Shown here: positions 57,356 to 64,000 of the stretch, one piece after another
Numbering within the stretch: position 1 is the stretch's first letter
How the letters are laid out: each line of letters opens with the position of its first letter
From: Myxococcales bacterium
GTDB lineage: Bacteria > Myxococcota_A > Polyangia > Polyangiales > Polyangiaceae
NCBI GenBank assembly: GCA_004193285.1
Contig: SECP01000005.1
Span: forward strand, 124,001-188,000
Length of the DNA stretch: 64,000 bases
Reading direction: 5' to 3'
Made by a program: the position numbers and the translations under genes
Notes under the pieces: generated by a model
The model's input: only the letters and a program-made list of their open reading frames with translations
Databases searched by the model: none
Told to the model about the DNA's origin: nothing

Positions 57356-58000
57356 GTGACCCGAGCCAAGCTTCCTTTTTTCCACGTTCAAAGCGCCGAG
57401 TTCGTCGCGGCCGCACGGCGCCCGCAAGAGCTGCCTCCCCCCACCAAGAGCGAGATAGCGTTCGTCGGCCGCTCGAACGTCGGCAAGAGCAGCTTGCTCA
57501 ACAAGCTGCTGAATCGGCGCGGCCTCGCCCGCACGAGCTCGACTCCGGGCTGCACCCGGCAAATCAACTTCTTCGACGTGCGCAGCGTGGCTGGGCTCGA
57601 GCTCACGCTCGTGGATCTACCCGGCTACGGCTACGCCTCACGCTCCAAGAGCGAGCGTGATGAGTGGGCGAGCCTCATCGAGCACTACTTGCTCGAGCGC
57701 TCCACCCTGCGAGCCGCCGCGGTGCTCTTCGACTCCCGCCGCGGAATGTTGGAGGAGGAAGCAGACGCGCTCGAGCTCATCACCCAGCACGGGCGCGTGA
57801 GTCGCAAGGTGCCCGAGGTAGTGCTGGTCGCCACGAAGATCGACAAGGTGCCGGCCAAAGATCGCCCCAAGCTGCTGGGGCAGCGCGTGGACGCGCGCAA
57901 GGTCGTGCCGTTCTCGGTCGACGACGCGGACGCGGTAGACGCGGTGTGGCGCGCGTTGCTCCGCGCTGCCGATCTCACTCAGCCGCCCGCCGCGCCCTGA
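57356..58000 (+). CDS. engB: Ribosome biogenesis GTPase EngB (YsxC/YihA)
   Basis: A 214-aa TRAFAC GTPase starting with GTG at 57356. Motifs: G1 GRSNVGKSSLLN (about 37-48), G2 SSTPGCTRQINFF, G3 DLPGYGYA, G4 ATKIDKV, and the typical segment SRSKSERDEWASLIEHYLLER. It assists late 50S subunit assembly. It is last of the tsaB-engB row and converges with a hypothetical on the minus strand 16 bp away. Confidence 0.96.
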   Translation: MTRAKLPFFHVQSAEFVAAARRPQELPPPTKSEIAFVGRSNVGKSSLLNKLLNRRGLARTSSTPGCTRQINFFDVRSVAGLELTLVDLPGYGYASRSKSERDEWASLIEHYLLERSTLRAAAVLFDSRRGMLEEEADALELITQHGRVSRKVPEVVLVATKIDKVPAKDRPKLLGQRVDARKVVPFSVDDADAVDAVWRALLRAADLTQPPAAP

Positions 58001-58016
58001 GCCGAGCGGGGCCAGC

Positions 58017-58907
58017 TCAGGGCACGGAGCCTTGGGCTTCGGGGCCGCTCAGCTCGCGCTTGCAGTCGCCGTACATCATGAAGCGATGTACCGTGCCCGG
58101 CACCTCGAACCGCCACGCGGGGCCGGCCTTGGCGCGGTAGTACTCGATGCGGGCGGCGCTTTCGCTCGGGATGTGCCGCCTCCGAGCGAGCTTCCACAGC
58201 GCGCGCGCGGAGCACTGCGGCTCGGGCAGCGCCTCGACGCCCCCTGGCGGGCAGGGGTGGTCGGCTTGATCTGGCTCGGCGACCATGCCGCCGGTACGAA
58301 GCACGACGTTCTGTTTACCGCAGGTCACTCGCTTCGGGAGCGTGCCGGGCTCCCGCGGCGGCTGCGGGCCCTCACCGGGCTCGCTCTGGAAAACGAAGCG
58401 CGCTCGCGCGGTCGCTTCCGACAGGTCCAGGGTACCGGCCGAGCTCACTCCTTCTAAAACGATGCCCCGCAGCGCCTTGCGCCGGGTCAAGCCGCGCGCC
58501 GCCTTGAGCGTCTCGACCGCGTCCACCTCTTTGGGGTAGCCGACGATGCCCGCCACCGTGGGCGGACCGGGGGGCTCGCTCGTCTCCGGCTCGGATTTCT
58601 CTTTTGCCCAGAAGGACAGCGCCAGGCACACCGCAAAGGAGGCGGCCACGATGACGAGGCCGAGCAGGCGATCCCTCTTCCGGGAAAGCTCGGAGGCTGC
58701 GCTGCCGAAGGAGCTCGGCGGAGCGGACGATGAGCCGGTCCCCTCGCCCACGGGCGGCGCTGCTACCGCCCCATCCTGGGGGCCCGCGGCGCTCGTGCTC
58801 GTGCTCGTCGCCGCGCCGCCGTCAGCAGCGGAGCCGCTAGACTCGGAAATCCCGGCGTCGCCGGCGGAGCCGGCTGAGCCGGACGAGACAGGGGATTGAG
58901 GATCCAA
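58017..58907 (-). CDS. Hypothetical membrane-anchored protein
   Basis: A 296-aa protein with a disordered Ser/Ala/Gly-rich N-terminus (about 1-75). One transmembrane helix (about 80-102, LLGLVIVAASFAVCLALSFW) follows, then a soluble C-terminal domain of about 190 residues on the periplasmic side. That domain has four well-spaced cysteines (VTCGKQ, HPCPPGG, PQCSAR, GDCKREL) and short folded elements (YPKEVDAVETLKAARGLTRR, RIEYYRAKAGPAWRFEVPG). No family recognised. It is divergent from tRNA-Val. Confidence 0.6.
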   Translation of the reverse strand: MDPQSPVSSGSAGSAGDAGISESSGSAADGGAATSTSTSAAGPQDGAVAAPPVGEGTGSSSAPPSSFGSAASELSRKRDRLLGLVIVAASFAVCLALSFWAKEKSEPETSEPPGPPTVAGIVGYPKEVDAVETLKAARGLTRRKALRGIVLEGVSSAGTLDLSEATARARFVFQSEPGEGPQPPREPGTLPKRVTCGKQNVVLRTGGMVAEPDQADHPCPPGGVEALPEPQCSARALWKLARRRHIPSESAARIEYYRAKAGPAWRFEVPGTVHRFMMYGDCKRELSGPEAQGSVP

Positions 58908-58958
58908 GCGCGGGCTTCATACCCCGGACGAGCATTTTGCCGGAAACATTTTCTTCCG

Positions 58959-58987
58959 TTGCAGGTTCGCTTTGAACGCGCTATCAA
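58959..58987 (+). promoter_or_regulatory. Promoter for tRNA-Val
   Basis: TTGCAG (58959-58964) and TATCAA (58982-58987) are separated by exactly 17 bp and end 18 bp before the tRNA. This is a good sigma70-type match for a stable-RNA gene. Confidence 0.55.
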
Positions 58988-59005
58988 GCCCGCCTCTCAC
59001 GTTTC

Positions 59006-59077
59006 GGGCGCATAACTCAGCGGTAGAGTGCGTCCTTCACACGGACGAAGTCGCAGGTTCAATCCCTGCTGCGCCCA
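59006..59077 (+). tRNA. tRNA-Val (anticodon CAC)
   Basis: Cloverleaf: acceptor GGGCGCA/TGCGCCC, D-stem ACTC/GAGT with a short D-loop, anticodon stem CGTCC/GGACG with loop TTCACAC (anticodon CAC), T-arm GCAGG-TTCAATC-CCTGC. The downstream genomic bases are ACCC, so CCA is not encoded. It reads the GTG valine codon, frequent in GC-rich genomes. Confidence 0.95.
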
Positions 59078-59107
59078 CCCGAAACCCTTCGCTGAATTCG
59101 GCGTCTT

Positions 59108-59401
59108 GTGCGGTACGCTCTGCGGCCGGTGATTTCTAGAGTGGCTCTCTTCGGCCTCGGGCTCGGGTTGGTTGCCTGCGCCGCGCGCACGGACCGCCCG
59201 CCTGTCCGCACCCTGTGGCTACCGGCCTGGGGCTTTGGAGCGTTCGGCGGCGGAGATCTGGATTTGCGCGATGCCTGCCCGCACGGCACGCCGCGGGAAG
59301 TTTCGGTGGGCTCCAGCTGGGCGACGTTCGGCGTATCGCTCGCCACGCTCGGCGTCTACACCCCTCGAGAAGCCAAGGTGAGATGCGCGCCATCGCGCTG
59401 A
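59108..59401 (+). CDS. Bor-like mini-lipoprotein (copy 1)
   Basis: A 97-aa protein from GTG 59108. A lipoprotein signal ends in LVAC (Cys24). The short mature part has a Cys (DACPHG) and the closing block SLATLGVYTPREAKVRCAPS. This strongly recalls the end of the lambda Bor/Iss family (xTLGIYTPxEAxVxC), surface lipoproteins linked to serum resistance. The Bor family also has the same size and two-cysteine layout. Its 3' end overlaps the next, similar gene by 19 bp. No phage genes nearby, so a resident lineage gene is more likely than prophage debris. Confidence 0.68.
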   Translation: MRYALRPVISRVALFGLGLGLVACAARTDRPPVRTLWLPAWGFGAFGGGDLDLRDACPHGTPREVSVGSSWATFGVSLATLGVYTPREAKVRCAPSR

Positions 59402-59697
59402 GCGCCGCCCTCGCCTGCGCGGGCTGCGCCACGACCACTCTGCGCTCGGGAGAGGCCCCGGGCCGCACCGCGGCTGGTTACGACGAGCGCTGGCACCCTG
59501 GTTTCCTCTTCGGCACCGTGCGCGGCAAGGAGCCGTACGACTTGTCGCGTCTCTGTCCGAACGGCTGGGCGGAGATTCGCGTGGCGGCCGACCCGTTCAC
59601 GGTCCTCGCCGGTGCCGTCACGCTGTTCATGTACTCTCCGTCACGCATCACGGTCGTCTGCGCGCGACAGGCTGGCGATGAGACCCTGGCATTTTGA
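59383..59697 (+). CDS. Bor-like mini-lipoprotein (copy 2)
   Basis: ATG at 59383, after an AAGGTGAG ribosome site inside the previous gene, gives 104 aa. The lipoprotein signal ends in CAGC (Cys15). The mature part follows the same plan as its neighbour: an aromatic/Gly segment (WHPGFLFGTVRG), a Cys-containing LSRLCPNGWAEIRV, and a hydrophobic block AVTLFMYSPSRITVVCA matching the Bor TLGIYTPxxxxVxC ending. It is probably an old tandem duplicate. Its end overlaps the start of the next gene. Confidence 0.62.
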   Translation: MRAIALSAALACAGCATTTLRSGEAPGRTAAGYDERWHPGFLFGTVRGKEPYDLSRLCPNGWAEIRVAADPFTVLAGAVTLFMYSPSRITVVCARQAGDETLAF

Positions 59698-61279
59698 CCG
59701 ATTGATGGGGCGGCTCGCCAGCCTGGTGTGGCTCGGGTCGTCCCTGCTCGGCCGGCCCGCGCTCGCCGCCAGCGTGCCCCCGCCCCCACCCCGAAGTGAG
59801 GCGCCCGCCGAATCGCTAGCGCTTCCGAGCACGCGCGCTCCCGAGCCGCAAGCAGAGCCCGACGCGGTCAAGGTCCGCATCAACGGCGAGTACGAGCTCC
59901 GACAAAGCTTCCTGACTCAACTACCGCTACGAAGCGTGGAAGGCAGCGCTCCGGCGCTCGGTCAGACGGCGCGCCTCTACCACTGGCTCCGCCTTCGCGG
60001 CCTCGTGCTGTTCAGGACGAGCGCGGAGGTCCGCGCCGAGGCGGACCTGCCGCGCGGCATGATTTACGGGCAGGAGCCGGAACAGGTAGTTGATAGCGGG
60101 ACGGACTTCACGCGGATAAACCCCCTCGGCGCGCAGCTGCGTATGCTGCGCCTCACCCTCCGCCAACGCGCGTTCGAGGTCACGCTCGGACGCACCACGC
60201 TGCAGCGAGGCTTGGGGCTGGTCGACGCCGACGGCGATCAACCACGTTATTTCGGTACCCCCGACCGTGCTCTTGCGTTCGAGCGCCTCGAGCTCCGCAG
60301 CGGCTCTGCCGACTCGAGCTTGCGGGTTGGGCTGAGCGCGGACGCGCTGCTGGCCGACCACCGCCTGCGAACGTTGACCGAGGGCAATTGGCTGCGCGCG
60401 GGGATGACGGTGGACTTTGCTCCGAGCCAGCGCACCCGGCTCTCGCTGCTGGCGCGCTATGAGACCTGGCAGAAAATCGGCGCTCAGGGCGGCGCTCAAA
60501 CCGTTCTGCTGGACGCGTCCGGTAGCACCCGCGCCGCCTTGCCGGGGCGAGCGGGCGAGATTTTCGTGGACTACGAGGGGGCCTACCGCGTCGGCTTCGT
60601 GAACGGGCCCGCCGCGTTCGCGGTGGGTGACGAAAAGACCCTTTCGGCGCTGGCCTTCTCCGCCCGTGCCGGCTTTGCCCTCGAACGGTCGGAAGATTTC
60701 CGACGTTACGCGCACGTCGTGGGCTCGCTGCAGTGGGGCGTCGCCTCCGGGGATTCCGACCCCACCGACGACGAGCTGCACCGCTTCGTGATGAACCCGA
60801 ACCACGGGGTAGGTCTCATCTTGTTCAGCGAGGTGCTGCGCTTCAAGACGGCCCGCGCCGAAGCACGGAGGATGAACGAAGATGCGTCCGTGCTTCGCGC
60901 TCGTGTCGGCAGCCTCGCCACACAGGGGGGCGTCGCGGGCGCGACCTACCTCAACCCGGTGGTGCTCTTGCGCCCGAGCCCAGACCTGACGCTCAAGCTC
61001 GGCGCGGTCGTGGCGTCGACCACGAGCAGCTTCGTCGACCCTTCCGAGCTCGAGAGCGGAGGGCGTCGCAACTTCGACGGCGGCTCCGCGGCGAGCCGCT
61101 CCCTCGGCACGGAGCTGGACGCAGGGGCAGAGCTGGTGCTGCCGCTCGCCGCCCCGAGCGCGTTGCGCTTGTCGATCGAGGGCGCAGTGGCATTTCCCGG
61201 CTCCGCGTTCGATGATGCGGAGGGTCGCGAGCTGGGCACCCAAGCCCTGAGCACGGTCGGCCTCGGCCTGACCTTTTGA
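59678..61279 (+). CDS. Predicted outer-membrane beta-barrel protein
   Basis: ATG at 59678 (overlapping the Bor-like stop) gives 533 aa with a signal peptide ending near RPALAAS; ATG at 59705 would give a shorter, equally good signal. After a Pro-rich linker the sequence is a run of amphipathic strands with aromatic girdle residues (for example RLYHWLRLRGLVLF, EVTLGRTTLQRGLGLVDADGD, TRLSLLARYETWQKIG) and a final aromatic strand ending in LTF, as for barrel proteins inserted by BamA. It resembles alginate-export/porin-like barrels but no specific family was fixed. Confidence 0.68.
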   Translation: MRPWHFDRLMGRLASLVWLGSSLLGRPALAASVPPPPPRSEAPAESLALPSTRAPEPQAEPDAVKVRINGEYELRQSFLTQLPLRSVEGSAPALGQTARLYHWLRLRGLVLFRTSAEVRAEADLPRGMIYGQEPEQVVDSGTDFTRINPLGAQLRMLRLTLRQRAFEVTLGRTTLQRGLGLVDADGDQPRYFGTPDRALAFERLELRSGSADSSLRVGLSADALLADHRLRTLTEGNWLRAGMTVDFAPSQRTRLSLLARYETWQKIGAQGGAQTVLLDASGSTRAALPGRAGEIFVDYEGAYRVGFVNGPAAFAVGDEKTLSALAFSARAGFALERSEDFRRYAHVVGSLQWGVASGDSDPTDDELHRFVMNPNHGVGLILFSEVLRFKTARAEARRMNEDASVLRARVGSLATQGGVAGATYLNPVVLLRPSPDLTLKLGAVVASTTSSFVDPSELESGGRRNFDGGSAASRSLGTELDAGAELVLPLAAPSALRLSIEGAVAFPGSAFDDAEGRELGTQALSTVGLGLTF

Positions 61280-61288
61280 CGAGCCAGC

Positions 61289-61786
61289 ATGAAGTACCGA
61301 CTGGAGCGAGCAGGCACTACTTACGAGGTCGACGTGCAGGAGGCGGACGGCGCCTACGTGCTGCGCGCGGCTGGTGGTGAGCCGATGAAGATCGCGCTGA
61401 CTACGCGCGCCGACGGCAGCCGCCTCGCCGTCACTCCTTGGGGTGACATCGTGCTGCACAGCGCAAGGCGCGGCGCGGAGCTGTGGGCGGACTTGCCCGG
61501 TCGTCGCTTGTCGGCGCGCGTCGAGCGAATGCGCCCCAGCGCGCGAGGCAGCGAATCCGCGGCCACCCTCGGCGCGGTGCGCGCTCCGATGGCTGGCAAG
61601 CTGCTGCGAGTCTCGGTCGCGGTCGGGGACGTCGTGGAGGCGTCGCAGCCGCTGGCGGTCATCGAGGCCATGAAGATGGAAAACGAGCTGCTCGCGCCCA
61701 TCGCAGGCGTAGTCGTAGAAGTGGGGGCGACCGCGCCGAGCACGGTGGACAAGGGCGCGCTCCTGGTGCGTTTGGAGGCTCGATGA
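61289..61786 (+). CDS. Biotin/lipoyl-attachment (biotin carboxyl carrier-like) protein
   Basis: A 165-aa protein. The C-terminal half (about 92-165) is a biotinyl domain with the acceptor motif EAMKMEN (modified Lys about 132) and surrounding APMAGKLLRVSVAVGDVVEASQPLAVI. The N-terminal half is a strand-rich linker (YRLERAGTTYEVDVQEADG) as in carrier domains of acyl-CoA carboxylase alpha subunits. No carboxylase or biotin-dependent transferase gene is adjacent. It is coupled (ATGA) to a D-cysteine-desulfhydrase-like gene, an odd pairing. Confidence 0.9.
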   Translation: MKYRLERAGTTYEVDVQEADGAYVLRAAGGEPMKIALTTRADGSRLAVTPWGDIVLHSARRGAELWADLPGRRLSARVERMRPSARGSESAATLGAVRAPMAGKLLRVSVAVGDVVEASQPLAVIEAMKMENELLAPIAGVVVEVGATAPSTVDKGALLVRLEAR

Positions 61787-62778
61787 AGCGATTATCACTG
61801 TGCCACACCCCGACTCCCCTCTGGCATCACGCAGCTCTGGACGCGCTCGTCGGCTGCGAGGTCTGGGTGAAGCGGGACGACATGACGTCCGGCGCCGCCG
61901 CAGGCAACAAGATCCGCAAGCTGGAGTACTTGATGGCGGACGCGCTGGCACGCGGCGCGACCGCGGTCATCACGTGCGGCGGGCTGCAGTCGAACCACGC
62001 GCGCGCCACCGCCCTCGTCGCGCGCGAGCTGGGCCTCTCCCCCGTGCTGCTGCTGCGGACCAAAGATCCGTCCGCGCCGCAGCCGCTCAGCGGCAACCTG
62101 CTGCTCGATCGCTTGGTCGGGGCCGACGTGCGCCTGATCACCCCCGAACAGTACCGGGCCCGAGCCGTCCTCATGGCGCAGGTCGCGGACGAGCTCTCCG
62201 CGCGTGGAGAGGTGCCTTACGTGATCCCGGAAGGTGGCTCGAACGGGCTTGGAAGCTTCGGCTACGTCGCCGCCGTCGAAGAGCTCTTCGAGCAGCAAAT
62301 CGCCGGCGACCTCCCCGCGGAAGTGGACCTGCTCGCGGTCGCGTGCGGCTCGGGGGGCACCGCGGCTGGTCTCGCTCTGGGCCTCGCGCGGTGCCCGAGC
62401 GTCGCGCGGCGGGTCGCAGCCTTCGCGGTGTGCGACGACCGAGCGTACTTCGAGCGCGCCATCTCGAGCATCGTCCAGGAGGCGCGCGCGCTGGACGACA
62501 GCTTGCCGGAGCCCGCCCCTCTGGACATCCACGACGAATTCAAAGGCCCGGCGTACGGCGTCGCCAGCGACGAGCAGTTGGACTTCCTCACCCGGGTCGC
62601 CCGAGTCTCGGGCCTAGTCCTGGAGCCGACCTACACGGGCAAGGCTCTGTTCGGCCTCTCCCGCCTGCACGACAAGCCCGCTCGCGCGCTCTTCCTGCAC
62701 ACCGGCGGCCTGCCTGGCCTGCTCGCGGAGGGCGAGGTCATGGCGGCGGCATGGGCACGGGCCGGAGCCGGCGGGTAA
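61783..62778 (+). CDS. D-cysteine desulfhydrase / ACC deaminase-family PLP enzyme
   Basis: A 331-aa fold-type II PLP enzyme starting inside the ATGA overlap with the biotinyl gene. Conserved elements: TPTPLWHH, VWVKRDDMTSGAAAGNKIRKLEYL with the PLP Lys (about 48), CGGLQSNHARATA, PEGGSNGLGSFGYV, ACGSGGTAAGL for the PLP phosphate, and LEPTYTGKALFGL. Members deaminate D-cysteine, ACC or related amino acids; the exact substrate cannot be told. Its last 41 bp overlap the convergent sulfatase gene. Confidence 0.88.
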   Translation: MKRLSLCHTPTPLWHHAALDALVGCEVWVKRDDMTSGAAAGNKIRKLEYLMADALARGATAVITCGGLQSNHARATALVARELGLSPVLLLRTKDPSAPQPLSGNLLLDRLVGADVRLITPEQYRARAVLMAQVADELSARGEVPYVIPEGGSNGLGSFGYVAAVEELFEQQIAGDLPAEVDLLAVACGSGGTAAGLALGLARCPSVARRVAAFAVCDDRAYFERAISSIVQEARALDDSLPEPAPLDIHDEFKGPAYGVASDEQLDFLTRVARVSGLVLEPTYTGKALFGLSRLHDKPARALFLHTGGLPGLLAEGEVMAAAWARAGAGG

Positions 62779-64000
62779 CCGCGCCGAGCTTTTCGCGCAT
62801 GAGCGCGACGCGGGCCTTGTCGCGGGAAAGGTCCGTCTTTTCGGCCGGATCTTGGGCCAGGTCGTACAGCCCCAGCACTCGACCTTCGCTCACGGTGAGC
62901 TTTTGATCGCCCTCGATGAGCGCACGGCGCTCGGCGTTGTGAGGCCCACGCGCCATGTCCATGAGGATTGGCCGCTCTGGGTCGGGCTCCGCGGCGGGGC
63001 GGAGCAGGTCCGGCACCAAGGACTCACCGCTCACGAAGTCGGTTCCGGAGCGCGCGGTAAACGGCACCTTGAATAGGTCCAGCAGGGTGGGCACCAAGTC
63101 GATCGCGCTGCGCCGGGCAAGGACGCGCCGCGGCGTGGCGCCCGGCACCTTGATGATCAGGGGCACTCGCACCAGCTCTTCCCACAGCTCGAAGCCATGA
63201 CGAATCATCCCGTGCTCGCCGAACGCCTCGCCATGGTCGCTCGTCACCACGATCGCGGTGCGCGACGCGAACGGTGCCTGCTCCAGTGCGGCCAGGAACC
63301 GACCCAGGTGATGGTCGACGAACGCCACTTCGCCGTCGTACCGATCACGCGGCTTGGGGCCAAAATCATGCTCGGGGTGGGGCGCGTACTCCGCGTGCGG
63401 ATCGACGAAGTGCATCCACATGAAGAAGCGGCGCGCCCCGAGCTCCGGTGAGCCGAGGAGCCGAATCGCGGCGTCGCTCTGCTCGTCGCTGTTGGACGTT
63501 TGGTCGCCCTCGATGGAGACGACCTTCGGCGCCGCGCTGCTGTCGATGGTCTCGAAGCCCCGCTCGAAGCCGGCGTCCTTGAAGAAGTACCAGTAGCCCT
63601 GCACGCTCGCGGTGTAGACGCCGGCCGCTTTGAGCCGCTCTTGCACGAAGGTCTCCCGCTTGCTGTAGCGGTTGAAATGCAAAAAGCCGCCCTCGAGCTC
63701 GCTCGAGTACTTGCCGGTCAAGAGCGGCCCCATGCTCTTGCCGGTGTACGAAGCGAGCGAGTAGGCACGCTCGAAGACCACGCTCTTTTGCGCGAGCGCG
63801 TCCAAATGCGGCGACACCGGCCGCGGATTGCCCAAGTAGCCCAGGTCCGCGCGCAGCGTGTCGATGGTGACGAGCACGACATTCAAGTCGTCCGCCAGGT
63901 GCTCACGCGCGCCCTGCTGCGCGGCGAGCTCCGCCGCCGAGCGGGGGCGCTCTTCCGGCCGCGCTTCGTCCTCGCCGGAGCAGTCTTCGTCCTTTCCGTT
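62738..64000 (-). CDS. Sulfatase-family hydrolase (N-terminus outside window)
   Basis: The frame stays open to the right edge, so this is a partial gene; the first visible start (TTG 63886) lies just before NVVLVTIDTLRADLGYLG, too late to be the true start because an acidic segment precedes it. Alkaline-phosphatase-superfamily motifs are present: the metal site VTIDTLRAD, FFMWMHFVDPHAEY, and VVTSDHGEAFGEHGMIRHG. The usual CxPxR/SxPxR nucleophile box reads YTGKSMGPLLTGKY, so no formylglycine site is evident; Thr or Ser may be the nucleophile. Upstream membrane helices are likely beyond the edge. Confidence 0.9.
   Translation of the reverse strand, partial: NGKDEDCSGEDEARPEERPRSAAELAAQQGAREHLADDLNVVLVTIDTLRADLGYLGNPRPVSPHLDALAQKSVVFERAYSLASYTGKSMGPLLTGKYSSELEGGFLHFNRYSKRETFVQERLKAAGVYTASVQGYWYFFKDAGFERGFETIDSSAAPKVVSIEGDQTSNSDEQSDAAIRLLGSPELGARRFFMWMHFVDPHAEYAPHPEHDFGPKPRDRYDGEVAFVDHHLGRFLAALEQAPFASRTAIVVTSDHGEAFGEHGMIRHGFELWEELVRVPLIIKVPGATPRRVLARRSAIDLVPTLLDLFKVPFTARSGTDFVSGESLVPDLLRPAAEPDPERPILMDMARGPHNAERRALIEGDQKLTVSEGRVLGLYDLAQDPAEKTDLSRDKARVALMREKLGAVTRRLRPVPMPPP

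Noticed and set aside
59108..59697. Bor-like genes as prophage remnant
   Set aside because: No phage gene, integrase or composition change nearby; they overlap ordinary neighbouring genes.

Overview
This is a contiguous, GC-rich, gene-dense piece of bacterial chromosome with very short intergenic gaps, many ATGA-type start/stop overlaps and frequent GTG/TTG starts. The gene content points to a myxobacterium, most likely Polyangiales (inference). The main pointers are a GltJ/AgmX-like motility scaffold, a Tgl/PilF-like TPR lipoprotein, an Hanks-type kinase, a PP2C phosphatase and an FHA protein, an NtrC-type regulator, a bactofilin, and many outer-membrane and lipoprotein genes. I see no integrase, transposase, phage structural gene, CRISPR array or rRNA, and no obvious compositional island. 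The window is mostly vertically inherited core and lineage-specific genome.

Layout. 1-8.2 kb: the end of a Fic-fold gene whose catalytic motif is degraded, then a minus-strand block of outer-membrane barrel protein, LptD-like protein, REC-GGDEF regulator, NtrC-type regulator and TolC-like channel. 8.3-16 kb: a bactofilin, a secreted SRPBCC-like protein, and a translationally coupled AddB/AddA-type helicase-nuclease pair. 16-22.3 kb: glutamate synthase gltB-gltD. 22.4-27.7 kb: a repeat-containing hypothetical, then a minus-strand operon of two tandem HTTM (vitamin K-dependent carboxylase-like) membrane proteins and a PlsC acyltransferase. 28-34.7 kb: a GltJ-like protein, an L,D-transpeptidase lipoprotein, citrate synthase coupled to a Ser/Thr kinase, and an SCP2-like protein. 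34.7-39.7 kb: a hypothetical coupled to prephenate dehydratase, an FHA protein, a DUF502 protein, a TerB-like protein and a VWA lipoprotein. 39.8-45.6 kb: eukaryotic-type (type 2) isoleucyl-tRNA synthetase, a bidirectional terminator, then ahcY downstream of an ArsR-methyltransferase fusion.

45.7-50.7 kb: a methyltransferase, small secreted and SirB1-type genes, a CBS protein, a fatty-acid desaturase with a palindrome over its start codon, and a large lipoprotein. 50.8-52.2 kb: tRNA-Pro(GGG) and a PP2C phosphatase fused to a worn cyclic-nucleotide-binding fold. 52.3-58.0 kb: one apparent operon, tsaB - Crp-family regulator - Tgl/PilF-like - short RodZ-like - recO - murJ - engB, joining tRNA modification, cell envelope and DNA repair. 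58.0-64 kb: a hypothetical, tRNA-Val(CAC), two tandem Bor-like mini-lipoproteins, an outer-membrane protein, a solitary biotinyl-carrier protein coupled to a D-cysteine-desulfhydrase-like PLP enzyme, and a sulfatase running off the right edge.

The strongest leads for something not well described are: the duplicated HTTM proteins, where one copy keeps a DxDCxxC thiol site and the other has lost both cysteines; the Fic protein without its catalytic histidine; the PP2C-cNMP fusion; the orphan GltJ-like scaffold; the Bor-like lipoprotein pair; and the ArsR-methyltransferase/ahcY unit with its AT-rich promoter palindrome. All functional statements are from reading sequence and known family motifs; no searches were run.
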